From JBBQFI01 sp038237805 (GTDB lineage Bacteria > Verrucomicrobiota > Verrucomicrobiia > Chthoniobacterales > UBA10450), in assembly GCA_038237805.1 (NCBI GenBank), contig JBBRYI010000005.1:1-64000 (forward strand): a DNA stretch of 64,000 nucleotides. The letters are read 5' to 3'. The position numbers were made by a program, and so were the translations under genes. Shown in pieces: positions 1 to 11,117 of this stretch. Under the pieces are notes generated by a model. It was not told the origin of the DNA. It did no database searches and was given only the letters and a program-made list of their open reading frames with translations. Position 1 is the first letter of the stretch. Each line of letters begins with the position of its first letter.

Positions 1-84
1 TCACTCTTTTTTTCTCGGCTATTTTTTTTTTGTTTGGCGGGGTTCTCTGCCTGTCTATAAATTGGTGGGACAAAGCGGGCCTCC

Positions 85-103
85 GGACAGACCCCGCCGC
101 TAC
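85..103. repeat. Partial REP-like palindrome (half site)
   Basis: The string ends in CCGCCGCTAC and matches the right half of the intact REP-like elements at 10156-10240 and 56371-56456. The left half is missing or lies outside recognisable similarity. It sits just before the GTG start at 111. Confidence 0.45.
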
Positions 104-110
104 AAGATAA

Positions 111-1163
111 GTGAGACTGCAACTGCGCCGTTGTTTCCGAATTTTCGCGGTCGCATCGTTTTTCGGCGGCTCTGTCACATGCATTTTCGCGGGCGGGCTC
201 GAGCAAATCAGGCCAATCTCGAAATTGCGCGAGATCGATCTGTCGAAGCTCAAACAGGGCGACATCGTTAGCGCTCGCGGGCCGCTGGGGAATTTCCAGC
301 GCGGTATCTACGCCGAAACCTGTTACTTCATTCACGCCGCCGTTCCGGTTTCCGGCGAAAAATTGTTGCATTGGAATTCGGCAAGGCACGCCGAACTGGA
401 GATTTCGACATTGCGGGAGTTTCGCTGGCCGGCGCCCGCCAATGTTTGGGATTCGCTCGCATTGAGTTCGTCACGCCGTGAAGATCGCTGGCTCATTGAA
501 CGCACCTGGCAGCTGACCTCGAGCGCAACGACCGATCTGCACTTGTCGCGTATCGATATCGCTTCCTTTCAGGAGATGATGCGGCGGGCCCCTAACAATT
601 CCTCCACGCCGCAGCGTGATGCCATCGTAAATTCCTTCTGGCGAAAGTTAATGCGGTCGCGCAACGACGCGCTCGCGAGCGGCGGCCTCGCGGCTGTGCC
701 TTCGTATTCCGCCGATGGCGTTGAGATCGCGGCCCGGTCGGAGTTCAATTCCCTGCTGCAACAGGCCCCGCCGATCGGGGCGCATTTTCGCCAATTAGTT
801 AACGGCGCTCCATTCACTCCGAATTCCAGCGCATCCGTGGAAATTGTTCCGTATTGGCAGGACGCGCGCGCTCGCGGTCACACGAATTTGCACGCTGCGT
901 TTTTCGTTGGCCGCAAAGGCGCACCGTCATGGCAGCTCTGCGATTGCACTTATTACGTCTCCGACACCTACTTCATGTCGTTCGCGCTTTACGAATTGTT
1001 TCCGCAGGATAATGGGACGCTCGTGTGGCAAATCGATTTCGCCTCCGCTCCTTTTCGTTCCTTTACCGGCGGGCTCGACCGCGTTTTCGCGAGTAACGAA
1101 ATGGTCAAAGAAACGGCGAGAACGGCGAAGCTTTTCCGCGCGGACGCGGAGAAGACTCAATAA
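111..1163 (+). CDS. Secreted protein of unknown family, paralogue of the 8142-9182 gene
   Basis: A 350-residue protein read from a GTG start. The N-terminus (RRCFRIFAVASFFGGSVTCIFAGG) is a positive patch followed by a hydrophobic stretch, consistent with a signal peptide. I recognise no named domain. It aligns by eye with the product at 8142-9182: both carry FW..(L/V)..R..A..SGG.AA.P.Y in the middle and, near the end, a YY.S..Y....(L/F)Y..(F/W)P block followed by TLVW..DF.SA. The pair therefore defines a local family. The stop overlaps the convergent aceK stop by 7 bp. The first 110 bp of the window hold two T-rich runs and the tail of a REP-like palindrome, and no gene. Function unknown; export is inferred. 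Confidence 0.75.
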   Translation: MRLQLRRCFRIFAVASFFGGSVTCIFAGGLEQIRPISKLREIDLSKLKQGDIVSARGPLGNFQRGIYAETCYFIHAAVPVSGEKLLHWNSARHAELEISTLREFRWPAPANVWDSLALSSSRREDRWLIERTWQLTSSATTDLHLSRIDIASFQEMMRRAPNNSSTPQRDAIVNSFWRKLMRSRNDALASGGLAAVPSYSADGVEIAARSEFNSLLQQAPPIGAHFRQLVNGAPFTPNSSASVEIVPYWQDARARGHTNLHAAFFVGRKGAPSWQLCDCTYYVSDTYFMSFALYELFPQDNGTLVWQIDFASAPFRSFTGGLDRVFASNEMVKETARTAKLFRADAEKTQ

Positions 1164-2926
1164 TTAAGTCTTCGCTCGGGGCTGTAGGGAAACACTTCGA
1201 GAATTTCTCCCGCGCGAAGTTTCTGCTGTACGCTTCGCCAAAAATTTGCGCCGAACAGATCGGCGTGCTGCTCGAACAATGCAGTGCGCGCCGGTTCGGG
1301 AAGTCCAAGAAAGCGCGGAAACTCTTCGGGAAAAATATCGTTCTCGCGCACGGAGAACCACGGCTCGGCCGACATTTCTTCTTCGTAGGTTGTTGCTTCC
1401 GGAAGATCGCGAAAGTTGCAATCGGTCAGGAACGCCAATTCGTCGTAATCGTAAAAGACCACGCGACCGTGCCGCGTAACGCCGAAATTTTTCGTCAATA
1501 GATCGCCCGGAAAAATATTGGACGCGGCCAGGTCCTTGATCGACTGGCCGTAATCGCTTCCGGCCTTCGCGCGCGCGGCCGCGTCGGTTTCCGCGAAGAA
1601 AAGATTCAGCGGTCGAACGCGGCGCTCGACGTATGCCTGCGCGATGACAACGTCGTCACCATCCGATCTCACCGTGGCGGCCGCGTTTTTTCGCAAATCT
1701 TCGAGCAGGGCGGGCTCAAATCGATCTTTCGCGATGCGCAGATGTTCGAACTCGTGCGCTTCGACCAGGCGTCCACCGCGATCGTGCTCAAACACGAGCC
1801 GGTATCGACGCATCACATCCGCTCGGCTCGCATCTTTCGGATAATCGAAGCGATCCTTGATCAGTTTGAAGACGACATCATAGCTCGGCAAAGTGAAAAC
1901 GAGCATCACCATTCCCGGCGTGCCTTCCGCGATCGCGAAACAATCACTGGAATTTTTCAGGTGCGTAACGAAGTCCCGATAAAACTCAGTCTTGCCGTGC
2001 CGCGGATGACCGATTGCATTGTAGAGATCGTTCAAACGTTTGCGCGGCATGAGGGAACGCAGATAGCGCACGAGTTCATAAGGACGCCCCGCATCAACGC
2101 GGAAGTATGAGCGCGTGTAGGAGAAAAGAATTGCGAGATCAACCTCGCCGATGAGGACGGCGTCGAGCGCAATGCCGCGCTCGTCTTCGTGACGTAGACA
2201 AAATGCTATAGACATGGGCGCTTCGTCGTCGCGAAAAATCCGGCCAACAAGATAAGCTCCGCGACCGCGGTAGAATGCATTGCCGATCATCTCGAGATTC
2301 CATTTCGCTGCGCGCGTTGAATCGTTTTGCGTAAATGCAGCTTCAATCCGTTGCGCGCCGAGTCGCATTGCTTCAGGAAGGTTGCGCCAGCATTCTTCAT
2401 CGAAACCGCCGCCTTCCGGATCCGTCGCCATTTGCCGAAGCAATTCCGGTAAACTTTCGCCCGAATAAAGCCGGCGCACATCCATCGGCGAACTCGTCGG
2501 AGGCGCATCGAAATCCGTATCCACAAACTCGATCGATTGATCGACGCCTTCAGTGGCAAATACGCGGCGTGTCAGAGAATTGAAAAAACTTTCTGCGATT
2601 TCCCATTCCGATGAGGTCGCGATGAGCGACGAATAAACCGCCTTGATCGCGGCCCATACATTGCGATCGGCGAAACGCTCACCCATTAGCTCCTTGATCC
2701 TGCTCGTAAGTTTATCGAGCGCGGCGGTGTAGAGGTGAAGACGCATTGATGCGTCGGCGTACGATTCCATCCAAGCGCGCGCTAGAAATCGTTCCCGGGC
2801 TCGTCGCGTGATTTCGTGAAAGCTTTCCTGATAATCGAGAAAAGCTTGCCGGGTCGTTTCCGCGCAGAGCGCGGCCATTCGGCTATCGGTTAGCGTAACC
2901 GCGAACGATTCCGTGTCGTCGGACAT
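1157..2926 (-). CDS. aceK: Isocitrate dehydrogenase kinase/phosphatase
   Basis: AceK switches isocitrate dehydrogenase off by phosphorylation, sending isocitrate into the glyoxylate shunt, and reactivates it by dephosphorylation. The 589-residue length fits the family. Residues 334-360 show the AceK nucleotide-binding block (EGTPGMVMLVFTLPSYD followed by VFKLIKDRF), and residues around 455-490 hold the IFPGDLLTKNFG and FYDYDEL catalytic region. The ATG start at 2926 is the first one in frame. It is the last gene of aceB-aceA-aceK, separated from aceA by about 150 bp that contain a repeat, so its expression may be lowered relative to aceA as in enterobacteria. The isocitrate dehydrogenase-like gene at 55158 is a possible but unproven target. 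Confidence 0.95.
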   Translation of the reverse strand: MSDDTESFAVTLTDSRMAALCAETTRQAFLDYQESFHEITRRARERFLARAWMESYADASMRLHLYTAALDKLTSRIKELMGERFADRNVWAAIKAVYSSLIATSSEWEIAESFFNSLTRRVFATEGVDQSIEFVDTDFDAPPTSSPMDVRRLYSGESLPELLRQMATDPEGGGFDEECWRNLPEAMRLGAQRIEAAFTQNDSTRAAKWNLEMIGNAFYRGRGAYLVGRIFRDDEAPMSIAFCLRHEDERGIALDAVLIGEVDLAILFSYTRSYFRVDAGRPYELVRYLRSLMPRKRLNDLYNAIGHPRHGKTEFYRDFVTHLKNSSDCFAIAEGTPGMVMLVFTLPSYDVVFKLIKDRFDYPKDASRADVMRRYRLVFEHDRGGRLVEAHEFEHLRIAKDRFEPALLEDLRKNAAATVRSDGDDVVIAQAYVERRVRPLNLFFAETDAAARAKAGSDYGQSIKDLAASNIFPGDLLTKNFGVTRHGRVVFYDYDELAFLTDCNFRDLPEATTYEEEMSAEPWFSVRENDIFPEEFPRFLGLPEPARTALFEQHADLFGANFWRSVQQKLRAGEILEVFPYSPERRLNY

Positions 2927-2949
2927 TTTACACCTGGGATGAGAAGCAT

Positions 2950-3060
2950 TTTGTCATGTCGAGCGAAGTCGAGACATCTCTCACTCTTAAGAGCCCGACA
3001 AAAAACGGTAAGAGATTTTTCGACTCCGCTACGCTCCGCTCGAAATGACAGAAAGGAAAC
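2950..3060. repeat. Interspersed inverted repeat (GTCGAGCGAAGTCGAGACATC type)
   Basis: This aceA-aceK intergenic element begins ATGTCGAGCGAAGTCGAGAC and ends CTCCGCTCGAAATGACA, so its ends are inverted relative to each other (TGTC.TCGAGCG / CGCTCGA.ATGACA). Related copies lie at 17755-17838 and 43258-43289. No reading frame. It could form a long hairpin in the ace mRNA. Confidence 0.7.
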
Positions 3061-3079
3061 GCAACCAACCTGCTTTCCT

Positions 3080-4325
3080 TTAATGGAACTGTTCTTGTTC
3101 GGTCGAGCCGTGCAACGCAGTCGTCGAAGATTCTCCGGCCGCAATCACCTGCGCAACAGCATCGAAGTAGCCCGTGCCGACTTCATGTTGATGCTTTGTT
3201 GCCGTGTAGCCTAACGACTCCGCGGCAAATTCGGCTTCCTGCAATTCGGAATACGCCGCCATGCCGCGATCCCGGTAACCCTGCGCGAGATGGAACATGC
3301 TGTAATTGAGCGCGTGAAATCCCGCGAGCGTAACGAATTGAAACTTGTAACCCATTGCACCGAGCTCGCGCTGAAATTTTGCGATCGTCCCGCTATCGAG
3401 CTTCTTCTTCCAGTTAAACGATGGCGAACAATTGTAGGCCAGAAGTTTCCCCGGAAACTGAGCATGGATACTTTCGGCGAATTTTTTTGCCTCGTCGATG
3501 TTCGGCGCAGCTGTTTCACACCAGATCATGTCCGCGACCGGTGCGTAACTGAGGCCGCGGGCAATTGCCTGATCGATTCCCGCGCGCACACGATGAAATC
3601 CTTCCGGCGTCCGCTCACCGGTTAGAAACGCACGGTCGCGTTCGTCAGCGTCGCTCGTCATCAGCGATGCGGCATTCGCATCCGTTCGCGCGAGAATAAC
3701 AGTCGGGACATTGCAAACATCTGCTGCGAGGCGTGCAGCAGTTAAATGAGCGAGAGCGGCTCGTGTCGGCACGAGCACTTTGCCGCCCATATGACCGCAT
3801 TTTTTTTCACTCGCGAGTTGATCTTCGAGATGGACGGCCGCAGCGCCGGCTTCGATCATCGCCTTCACGACCTCGAAAACATTCAGCGGTCCGCCGAAGC
3901 CTGCTTCCGCGTCAGCCACAATCGGAATAAACCAATCGATTTTGTTTTGGCCTTCGGAATGATCGATCTGATCCGCGCGCTGCAACGCCTGATTGATTCG
4001 CTTGACCACTGCGGGAACGCTGTTCGCCGGATAAAGACTTTGATCGGGATACATGTGTCCGGAGAGATTTGCGTCCGCGGCGACTTGCCAGCCGCTAACA
4101 TAAATGGCCTTCAATCCGGCTTTCACTTGTTGAACAGCTTGGTTGCCGGTGAGCGCGCCAAGCGCATTAATGAATGGTTCGGTCTGAAACGATTCCCAAA
4201 GCTTCTCTGCGCCGCGACGCGCAAGCGAGTGCTCGACAACGACGCTTCCTTGCAGTCGTTGCACATCGCCTAACGAGTAATTGCGCGTCACGCCGTTCCA
4301 GCGTGCATTGTTTGTCCAGTCCGAC

Positions 4326-4342
<17 letters not shown>
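3080..4342 (-). CDS. aceA: Isocitrate lyase
   Basis: Cleaves isocitrate to glyoxylate and succinate, the first step of the glyoxylate shunt. The 420-residue protein carries the family signature KKCGHMGGKVLVP with the catalytic cysteine at about residue 182, preceded by the metal-binding region VADAEAGFGG and HLEDQ. The NCSPSFNWKK motif lies near residue 320. The ATG start at 4342 overlaps the end of aceB by 17 bp, indicating translational coupling. Its 3' end contains one GCCTAACGA motif (3209-3217). Confidence 0.98.
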
Positions 4343-5936
<1,594 letters not shown>

Positions 5937-5939
5937 GAG

Positions 5940-7127
5940 TTATTGTTCGATCCGCTTCAAGAGGAACGCCGCTCCCACAAAAGTGATTAGCACGCCGAAA
6001 CAAAGCGCGGCCAGATCAATCGTGAGGTAGGAAAAATCTGCGCGATACAAATTCACCAGTCGGAACGCCCGGCAGAAATGTGTGAGCGGAAAGAGCTCGG
6101 CAAAATATCGGATCATCTTCGGCAATTGATCAAGCGGCGCGAATGCGCCCGAGAGAACAAAAACGGGGAGAAGAAAGAAAACCGAGAATTGGATGGCCTG
6201 TGTTTGCGTGCGCGAAAAAGCGGAAATGAGCAAGCCCAAGCCTAACGAGCAAAGCAGAAACAAAAAGCAAATGACCGCCAGGATCGTGTGCTGATGAAAC
6301 TTCACGTGAAAATGCCAGCCCATGAGAAGAATGATGATAAGAATGAGCAGAACAGAGATCGCAAGATAGGGCAGGATTTTGCCGATCACGATTTCACTTC
6401 GCCGCAGCGAAGTGACGAGCAGTTGGTAAAGCGTCCCGGACTCTCGCTCACGCGCGATGGTGCAGGCCATCAGCGTGACGGTAATTAATTGCAGGATCAG
6501 ACCGATAACGCCCGGCGTCACGTATTCGATGAAGCGCGATTTTGGATTGTAGAGGACTTTCGCTTCGATCGCCCACGGCGTCATAGCCGAGACAAATTGT
6601 TTGCGCACTTTTTCCGGGAGCTTCTTTCCCAGCTCGAAAACTTCCTCCGGCAACTCGTCGATCATGACCTGTCGCTCGTTCATTTGGAATTTGCCGAGTG
6701 TCTGCTGCAGACTGCCTTCGAGTTGTTCCGCGGTGTTGGTATCGGCACCATCGAGGTAAAAGCGTAGTGGTTTTGGGTCGCCGTTATCCAAACTCTGACT
6801 CCAACCGGCAGGAATGATCGCGGCCGCACGCACGCGTTTTCCGAGTAGATCGGTTTCGCCTCCCACCTGCGGCGATTGCAGACGCCAGGCGAAAGTTTTG
6901 TTCGTTAGGGCGAGTGCGATGAAACGCTCGCTTCGCGGCGTGTTGTCGGCATCGCTCAGGAGCGCCGGCACGTTGGTGAGTTCGCCGACTTCGAAAGCAT
7001 GTCCGAAAATCAAAGTGAAGACGGGCGGCAGAATCAGGAGAAGAACAAGAACACGGCGGTCACGATAAATGTGCAGGAACTCTTTGTAAGCCACGCTGCC
7101 GATTGCGCCTAACGAAGGTAGTTTCAT
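5940..7127 (-). CDS. ABC-2 type exporter permease
   Basis: Membrane subunit of an ABC exporter, 395 residues when started at the ATG at 7127. That start gives an ATGA overlap with the upstream ATPase stop and a clean N-terminus (MKLPSLGAIGSVAYKEF), so the longer reading frame to 7241 is rejected. Layout: one N-terminal membrane helix (VLVLLLILPPVFTLIFGHAF), a large extracytoplasmic segment of about 150 residues, then about five helices with an ARERESGTLYQLLVT coupling region typical of YhhJ/YbhR permeases. Only one permease is encoded, so it would act as a homodimer. No membrane-fusion protein gene is adjacent. The substrate cannot be read from the sequence. Confidence 0.9.
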   Translation of the reverse strand: MKLPSLGAIGSVAYKEFLHIYRDRRVLVLLLILPPVFTLIFGHAFEVGELTNVPALLSDADNTPRSERFIALALTNKTFAWRLQSPQVGGETDLLGKRVRAAAIIPAGWSQSLDNGDPKPLRFYLDGADTNTAEQLEGSLQQTLGKFQMNERQVMIDELPEEVFELGKKLPEKVRKQFVSAMTPWAIEAKVLYNPKSRFIEYVTPGVIGLILQLITVTLMACTIARERESGTLYQLLVTSLRRSEIVIGKILPYLAISVLLILIIILLMGWHFHVKFHQHTILAVICFLFLLCSLGLGLLISAFSRTQTQAIQFSVFFLLPVFVLSGAFAPLDQLPKMIRYFAELFPLTHFCRAFRLVNLYRADFSYLTIDLAALCFGVLITFVGAAFLLKRIEQ

Positions 7128-8074
7128 TCCGTGAGCGGTTTGAGCAAAGCGGTGTAACCCTGCGAGTATGCCGTGAAAACATCTTCCATGTCCGGTTCTA
7201 CCCAGCGCTCGCCACACCATTTGATATCGGGATAGGGCCATTGTTGTTTCCAGCGTGCGAGAAGCTTTTGCGGTTCCGCGGCATAAATGCGAAGGCTGCC
7301 GCTGCGTAACGATACGCCGAGAATGTCCGGCTCTTCGCGTAGCCTAACGAGTGCTGGCATCACCGGATCGACCTCGATCTCCAGAAGTTTCGTGCTGAAA
7401 CTTTCGATAAGTCCGCGCGGTGAGGCTTTCGCAAGCAGGTGGCCGCTTTCGATGAACCCGACCGCAGTGCAGCGTTCCGCTTCATCCATGTAATGGGTAG
7501 TGATGAAGATGGTGATCCCGTCGTGGCTCAAATCGTAGAGCAGATTCCACATTTGCTGCCGATGCACGGGATCGAGTCCGGAGGTTGGTTCATCGAGGAA
7601 AAGCAGCGGTGGGTTGTGCACGAGCGCGCATCCGAGCGCGAGCAGTTGCCGCATGCCGCCGGAAAGACTGCCAGCGGCCGTTTCCCGTTTCGCTTCCAGA
7701 TCGGTCTGCAGAAGTAAATTGTTGATTCGCTTTTCCAGTTCACCGCGCGGGACACGATAGGCGCCGCCAAAGAAACGCATGTTTTCCAACACGGTGAGGT
7801 CTGGATAGAGACTGAAACGTTGCGCGACATAACCGAATTTCGTTCGCACCGCGTGTCGTTGTCGCCAAACATCATTGTCTGCGATTATGGCTTTGCCCTT
7901 TGTCGGCTTCGTTAAGCCGCAAAGCATTCGCATCGTCGTTGTCTTGCCTGCGCCATTCGCGCCGAGAAAACCAAAGATCTCGCCAGAATCGATAGAGAAG
8001 GAGAGGTCTTCGACGGCGTGCACGTGGCCGTAAAACTTCGATAATCGATCCAGCACGATGACGGGCTCACTCAT
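7124..8074 (-). CDS. ABC exporter ATP-binding subunit
   Basis: Nucleotide-binding subunit that powers the permease at 5940-7127. The 316-residue protein shows Walker A GANGAGKTT at about residue 38, the Q-loop YVAQRFSLYPDLTVLENMRF, signature LSGGMRQ, Walker B LLFLDEPTSGLDP and the switch histidine TTHYMDEAERC. The last 90 residues form the extra domain common in CcmA/YbhF-type exporters. The ATG at 8074 is divergent from the secreted-protein gene at 8142 with 67 bp between, which must hold both promoters. Likely first gene of an ATPase-permease-aceB-aceA-aceK unit. Confidence 0.95.
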   Translation of the reverse strand: MSEPVIVLDRLSKFYGHVHAVEDLSFSIDSGEIFGFLGANGAGKTTTMRMLCGLTKPTKGKAIIADNDVWRQRHAVRTKFGYVAQRFSLYPDLTVLENMRFFGGAYRVPRGELEKRINNLLLQTDLEAKRETAAGSLSGGMRQLLALGCALVHNPPLLFLDEPTSGLDPVHRQQMWNLLYDLSHDGITIFITTHYMDEAERCTAVGFIESGHLLAKASPRGLIESFSTKLLEIEVDPVMPALVRLREEPDILGVSLRSGSLRIYAAEPQKLLARWKQQWPYPDIKWCGERWVEPDMEDVFTAYSQGYTALLKPLTE

Positions 8075-8141
8075 GAGAGATATTTGTTCGTCGGCTCAAT
8101 TTGCAACGGCTGCACTATGGGATAGAAGTGGCTTCTTCAAA

Positions 8142-9182
8142 ATGGAAACGACACGCCACTGCACCTCACGCCTTATCCTGAGTTTGTTTTTTTTGGCGGC
8201 AATCTCACTTGGGAATTCGGTTGCCAACGGCGACCCGGTTTCAGAAATGGCGAGCTTTTCTGTCTTCGGAACTGTTGACCTCGCGCAACTCGCCAAAACC
8301 GATATGAAAACTGCGCATGGTCCGCCCATGAACAATCCGCGCTTCCTTTCGGTGCAAAGTTGTTACGTCGTGCCGCATCCACCCGCGCAGGAAATCCAGG
8401 CGCTTCGGAAATGGAACCCGACGTCTCACCGCGAGTTGAAGGTTTATTTGCATTCCGATATTCCCGGTTCGGCCAGCCCGGAGAATTTTGCGCGTTTGCG
8501 CAATGCGCCAGACAACGACGCCGTTCGTTCTCTCGTGGACAAGACAAAAAAACTCGCGCCCGATCTTCAGATCAGTAAGGAAGAGGCGAAGAAATTTACT
8601 CCTTCAAATGATAACGGCGGCTCGATCCCACCATCGGTCGCTTCATTTTGGATGAACGTGTTGAGTGGTCGCGCGCGAGCTTTTGGTTCCGGTGGCACTG
8701 CAGCGCAACCGCCGTACGATCACACTGGTCAGGCGATCCGCCCGAACGAGGAACTCAACGGTCTTTTGCGCGAGCAGGGAAAAATTCGCCAGCAGTTTTC
8801 TTCCTTTCTCGGCGCAACGGGAATCGGTCACGGTGCTGGTGGAAAGCCGGAGATGTATTGGGAATTGCTCTCGGCCGATGACCAGGGCGTGGTGACTTTG
8901 GGCGCTGCTTACAATCGCGCGGGCTCGGCTGGAAGTTATCAGGCCGCCGATACACTTTATTACGCGAGTGGCAGCTATTACGTCACGCTGACCCTTTTTC
9001 AAATGTGGCCGGTCGCAGTTGACGGGAAACCGTCCACGCTGGTCTGGCGCGGCGATTTCGTTTCCGCCGCGCAATTAGCGACCCTGCATGGAGTGGAACG
9101 TCTCGCCTCCGAAGCCGCCATGATGAAAGACATTACAAAAGCCGTGACTTTGTACCGGCGCGATACATCATCGGGTCGTTAG
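8142..9182 (+). CDS. Secreted protein of unknown family, paralogue of the 111-1163 gene
   Basis: 346 residues from the ATG at 8142. The longer frame from 8058 would run back into the divergent ABC gene and lacks a sensible N-terminus. Residues 9-29 (SRLILSLFFLAAISLGNSVANG) form a signal peptide. The centre has FWMNVLSGRARAFGSGGTAAQPPY and the C-terminal part TLYYASGSYYVTLTLFQMWP then TLVWRGDFVSAAQ, all with counterparts in the 111-1163 product. No catalytic motif is evident. It is followed after 14 bp by an outer-membrane barrel gene, suggesting an envelope-associated pair. Function unknown. Confidence 0.78.
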   Translation: METTRHCTSRLILSLFFLAAISLGNSVANGDPVSEMASFSVFGTVDLAQLAKTDMKTAHGPPMNNPRFLSVQSCYVVPHPPAQEIQALRKWNPTSHRELKVYLHSDIPGSASPENFARLRNAPDNDAVRSLVDKTKKLAPDLQISKEEAKKFTPSNDNGGSIPPSVASFWMNVLSGRARAFGSGGTAAQPPYDHTGQAIRPNEELNGLLREQGKIRQQFSSFLGATGIGHGAGGKPEMYWELLSADDQGVVTLGAAYNRAGSAGSYQAADTLYYASGSYYVTLTLFQMWPVAVDGKPSTLVWRGDFVSAAQLATLHGVERLASEAAMMKDITKAVTLYRRDTSSGR

Positions 9183-9196
9183 TCGTTCTGGAACCG

Positions 9197-10147
9197 ATGA
9201 AAATTTCGCCGCGCCGTCACGCGCAAAGTATTGTGTGTTTACTCGCCATGGTTGTCTGCGCGCGTTCGTTCGCGGGAGGCGGGAAAGCGGTTCTGACATC
9301 GGAGGAACCTGCGACGGCAACTGAAGCGGCGCCGCAGTTTCGTTTCTCTGCCGAATACAATGTCGAGGAGACTTACATCGGCGACTCCGATGTTGCGCGC
9401 GGCCGGCACGAAGTGCGTGATTTTGATGAAAGTAACACGGTCGTGAGTTTCGTTTTCACGCCGCGTGTCGCGATTGGTATTCTGCGGTTGGGTGCCGGAT
9501 ACGAACGATATTCCTTTGGCTTCAATAATGGGTGGCCCTTGCCGAATACTTTGCAGGCCGCCAATCTTGTCGTTGGATTGGATACGCAGTTTTCCGATTC
9601 CATTCTTTTACGCGTGGAAGCGCAGCCCGGTATTTATGGCGCGGGGATGAGCGACCTCGAATGGGATGATGCGAACATTCCTTTCATCGTCGGCGGGACG
9701 TACATCTACAGTCCTAATCTGCAATTTGTCTTCGGCGTCGGAGTCGATGTGAATCGGAAGTATCCGGTCGTACCCGGTGGGGGCATTCGTTGGAAGATTG
9801 CGTCGCAATGGGTGCTCAACGCAGTGCTGCCGGAGCCGCGACTCGAGTTTGAGTTGAATCCCCAATTCACGCTCTATGGCGGCGCGGTGATTAAGAGTCA
9901 GACATTTCGTATGAGCGATGGGCTGGGCACAGCTGGCGGCAGCCCCGAGCTCGATCGTGCAGTCCTGAATTATACCGAAGTCCGGACCGGCCTTGGGTTC
10001 GATTGGAAGATCACGCCCGCGATTACGCTAACTGCCGAAGGTGGCTATCTGCCCTATCGTGAGTTCGATTTCCATCGCACAGAAATTCGTTATCACCACG
10101 AGCGCGGCGCTCCCTACGGGACAATCGCTTTGCACGGTGCATTTTGA
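9197..10147 (+). CDS. Outer-membrane beta-barrel protein (DUF6268-like)
   Basis: 316 residues with signal peptide SIVCLLAMVVCARSFAGG. The mature part is a succession of amphipathic strands with alternating hydrophobic and polar residues (for example VAIGILRLGAGYERYSFGF, and LQFVFGVGVDVNRKYPVVPG), and it ends in a terminal phenylalanine (LHGAF), the usual C-terminal signature of outer-membrane barrels. The resemblance to DUF6268 barrels is from memory and unverified. It lies 14 bp after the secreted-protein gene at 8142 and is probably co-transcribed with it. A REP-like palindrome follows the stop. Confidence 0.7.
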   Translation: MKISPRRHAQSIVCLLAMVVCARSFAGGGKAVLTSEEPATATEAAPQFRFSAEYNVEETYIGDSDVARGRHEVRDFDESNTVVSFVFTPRVAIGILRLGAGYERYSFGFNNGWPLPNTLQAANLVVGLDTQFSDSILLRVEAQPGIYGAGMSDLEWDDANIPFIVGGTYIYSPNLQFVFGVGVDVNRKYPVVPGGGIRWKIASQWVLNAVLPEPRLEFELNPQFTLYGGAVIKSQTFRMSDGLGTAGGSPELDRAVLNYTEVRTGLGFDWKITPAITLTAEGGYLPYREFDFHRTEIRYHHERGAPYGTIALHGAF

Positions 10148-10155
10148 TTTTCTCT

Positions 10156-10240
10156 GTAGCGGCGGTCTCTGACCGTCGCATTATTTCTGGCGTCGCGACG
10201 TCGTTCGAAAACAAGTGCGACGGTCAGAGACCGCCGCTAC
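10156..10240. repeat. REP-like palindrome between convergent genes
   Basis: The left arm GTAGCGGCGGTCTCTGACCG and the right arm CGGTCAGAGACCGCCGCTAC are perfect inverted complements separated by about 45 bp. Each arm can also fold on itself (CGGTC/GACCG). It fills the gap between two convergent stops, where a strong hairpin could end transcription in both directions. Same family as 45824-45884, 56371-56456 and 28649-28699. Confidence 0.85.
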
Positions 10241-10248
10241 AAAAAATA

Positions 10249-11034
10249 TCAGTAAAGATCGCGTCGCCGATGTTCGAATATCGGCATCTGCTTTCGCACC
10301 GAAGCAATCACGTCCGACGATAACTCAGCGCTGATCAACTCTTCGCGATCGGTCGAGCCGGCGGCAACGATTACCCCGTACGGATCGATAATTGCGGAGG
10401 ATCCACAAAACGTGACGCCATCATCGGCGCCCACGCGGTTGGACAAAATGACGTCGCTTTGATTTTCGATCGCGCGCGCCGTCGCCAGCGTGCGCAAATG
10501 TTCCACTCGCGGAAATGGCCACGCGGAAGAAATGATGAAAGCGTTCACATTCTTTTCCACGGCCAGTGCGCGACAGAACTCGGGAAAGCGAAGGTCGTAA
10601 CAGATCCCGAGAGCGAAGCGAAAAGCGCCATGCGCAAAGTCGGTGAGTTGATCGCCGGGCGAAAAGCATTTGTGCTCCTCGATGGGCGTGGGCGTGAACA
10701 GATGGCTCTTTCTGTATTTAGCGACAATCTCGCCATTTGCATCGACGAAGACCTGAGAATTGTAGATCGATTTCTCAACCCGTTCGGAAACGCCGCAAAT
10801 GATCGCTATCGAAAATTCCTGCGCGATCTTTTTAAGATTCGGAACGGCACCCTTCGTCCAGTCGGTCGCGTGTTTTTGAATAACCGGCATCGAATAGCCG
10901 GTATCAGACATTTCCGGAAAGACGACGATCTCGCTGCCGGCATCCTTCGCACGCGAAACGAAATCGCGAATCTTGCCAAGGTTTGCGTCGACATCACCGA
11001 GCACGCACGCGATTTGAGCAGAAGCAATGTTCAT
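10249..11034 (-). CDS. Carbon-nitrogen hydrolase (nitrilase superfamily)
   Basis: 261-residue cytoplasmic amidase/nitrilase-type hydrolase. The catalytic triad is visible: Glu in VVFPEMSDTGY (about residue 41), Lys in KYRKSHLF (about residue 110) and Cys in GICYDLRFPEF (about residue 145). Spacing and length resemble the omega-amidase/YafV branch, but the natural substrate cannot be decided from sequence. No operon partner: the MFS gene upstream on the same strand is separated by an inverted repeat. Confidence 0.9.
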   Translation of the reverse strand: MNIASAQIACVLGDVDANLGKIRDFVSRAKDAGSEIVVFPEMSDTGYSMPVIQKHATDWTKGAVPNLKKIAQEFSIAIICGVSERVEKSIYNSQVFVDANGEIVAKYRKSHLFTPTPIEEHKCFSPGDQLTDFAHGAFRFALGICYDLRFPEFCRALAVEKNVNAFIISSAWPFPRVEHLRTLATARAIENQSDVILSNRVGADDGVTFCGSSAIIDPYGVIVAAGSTDREELISAELSSDVIASVRKQMPIFEHRRRDLY

Positions 11035-11040
11035 CGATCA

Positions 11041-11117
11041 GGTAGGGGCGGTTCACCGAACCGCCCGCCGGATCCCACCGTCGCCATCGCGGGCGATTGG
11101 GTCAATCGCCCCTACCT
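11041..11117. repeat. Inverted repeat GGTAGGGGCG...CGCCCCTACC
   Basis: The ends GGTAGGGGCG and CGCCCCTACC are perfect complements. Inside are two smaller hairpins (GGCGGTTCACCGAACCGCC and GGGCGATTGGGTCAATCGCCC). It covers the MFS stop codon and could act as its transcription terminator. The hairpin at 51247-51272 starts with the same GGTAGGG and looks like a half element. Confidence 0.75.
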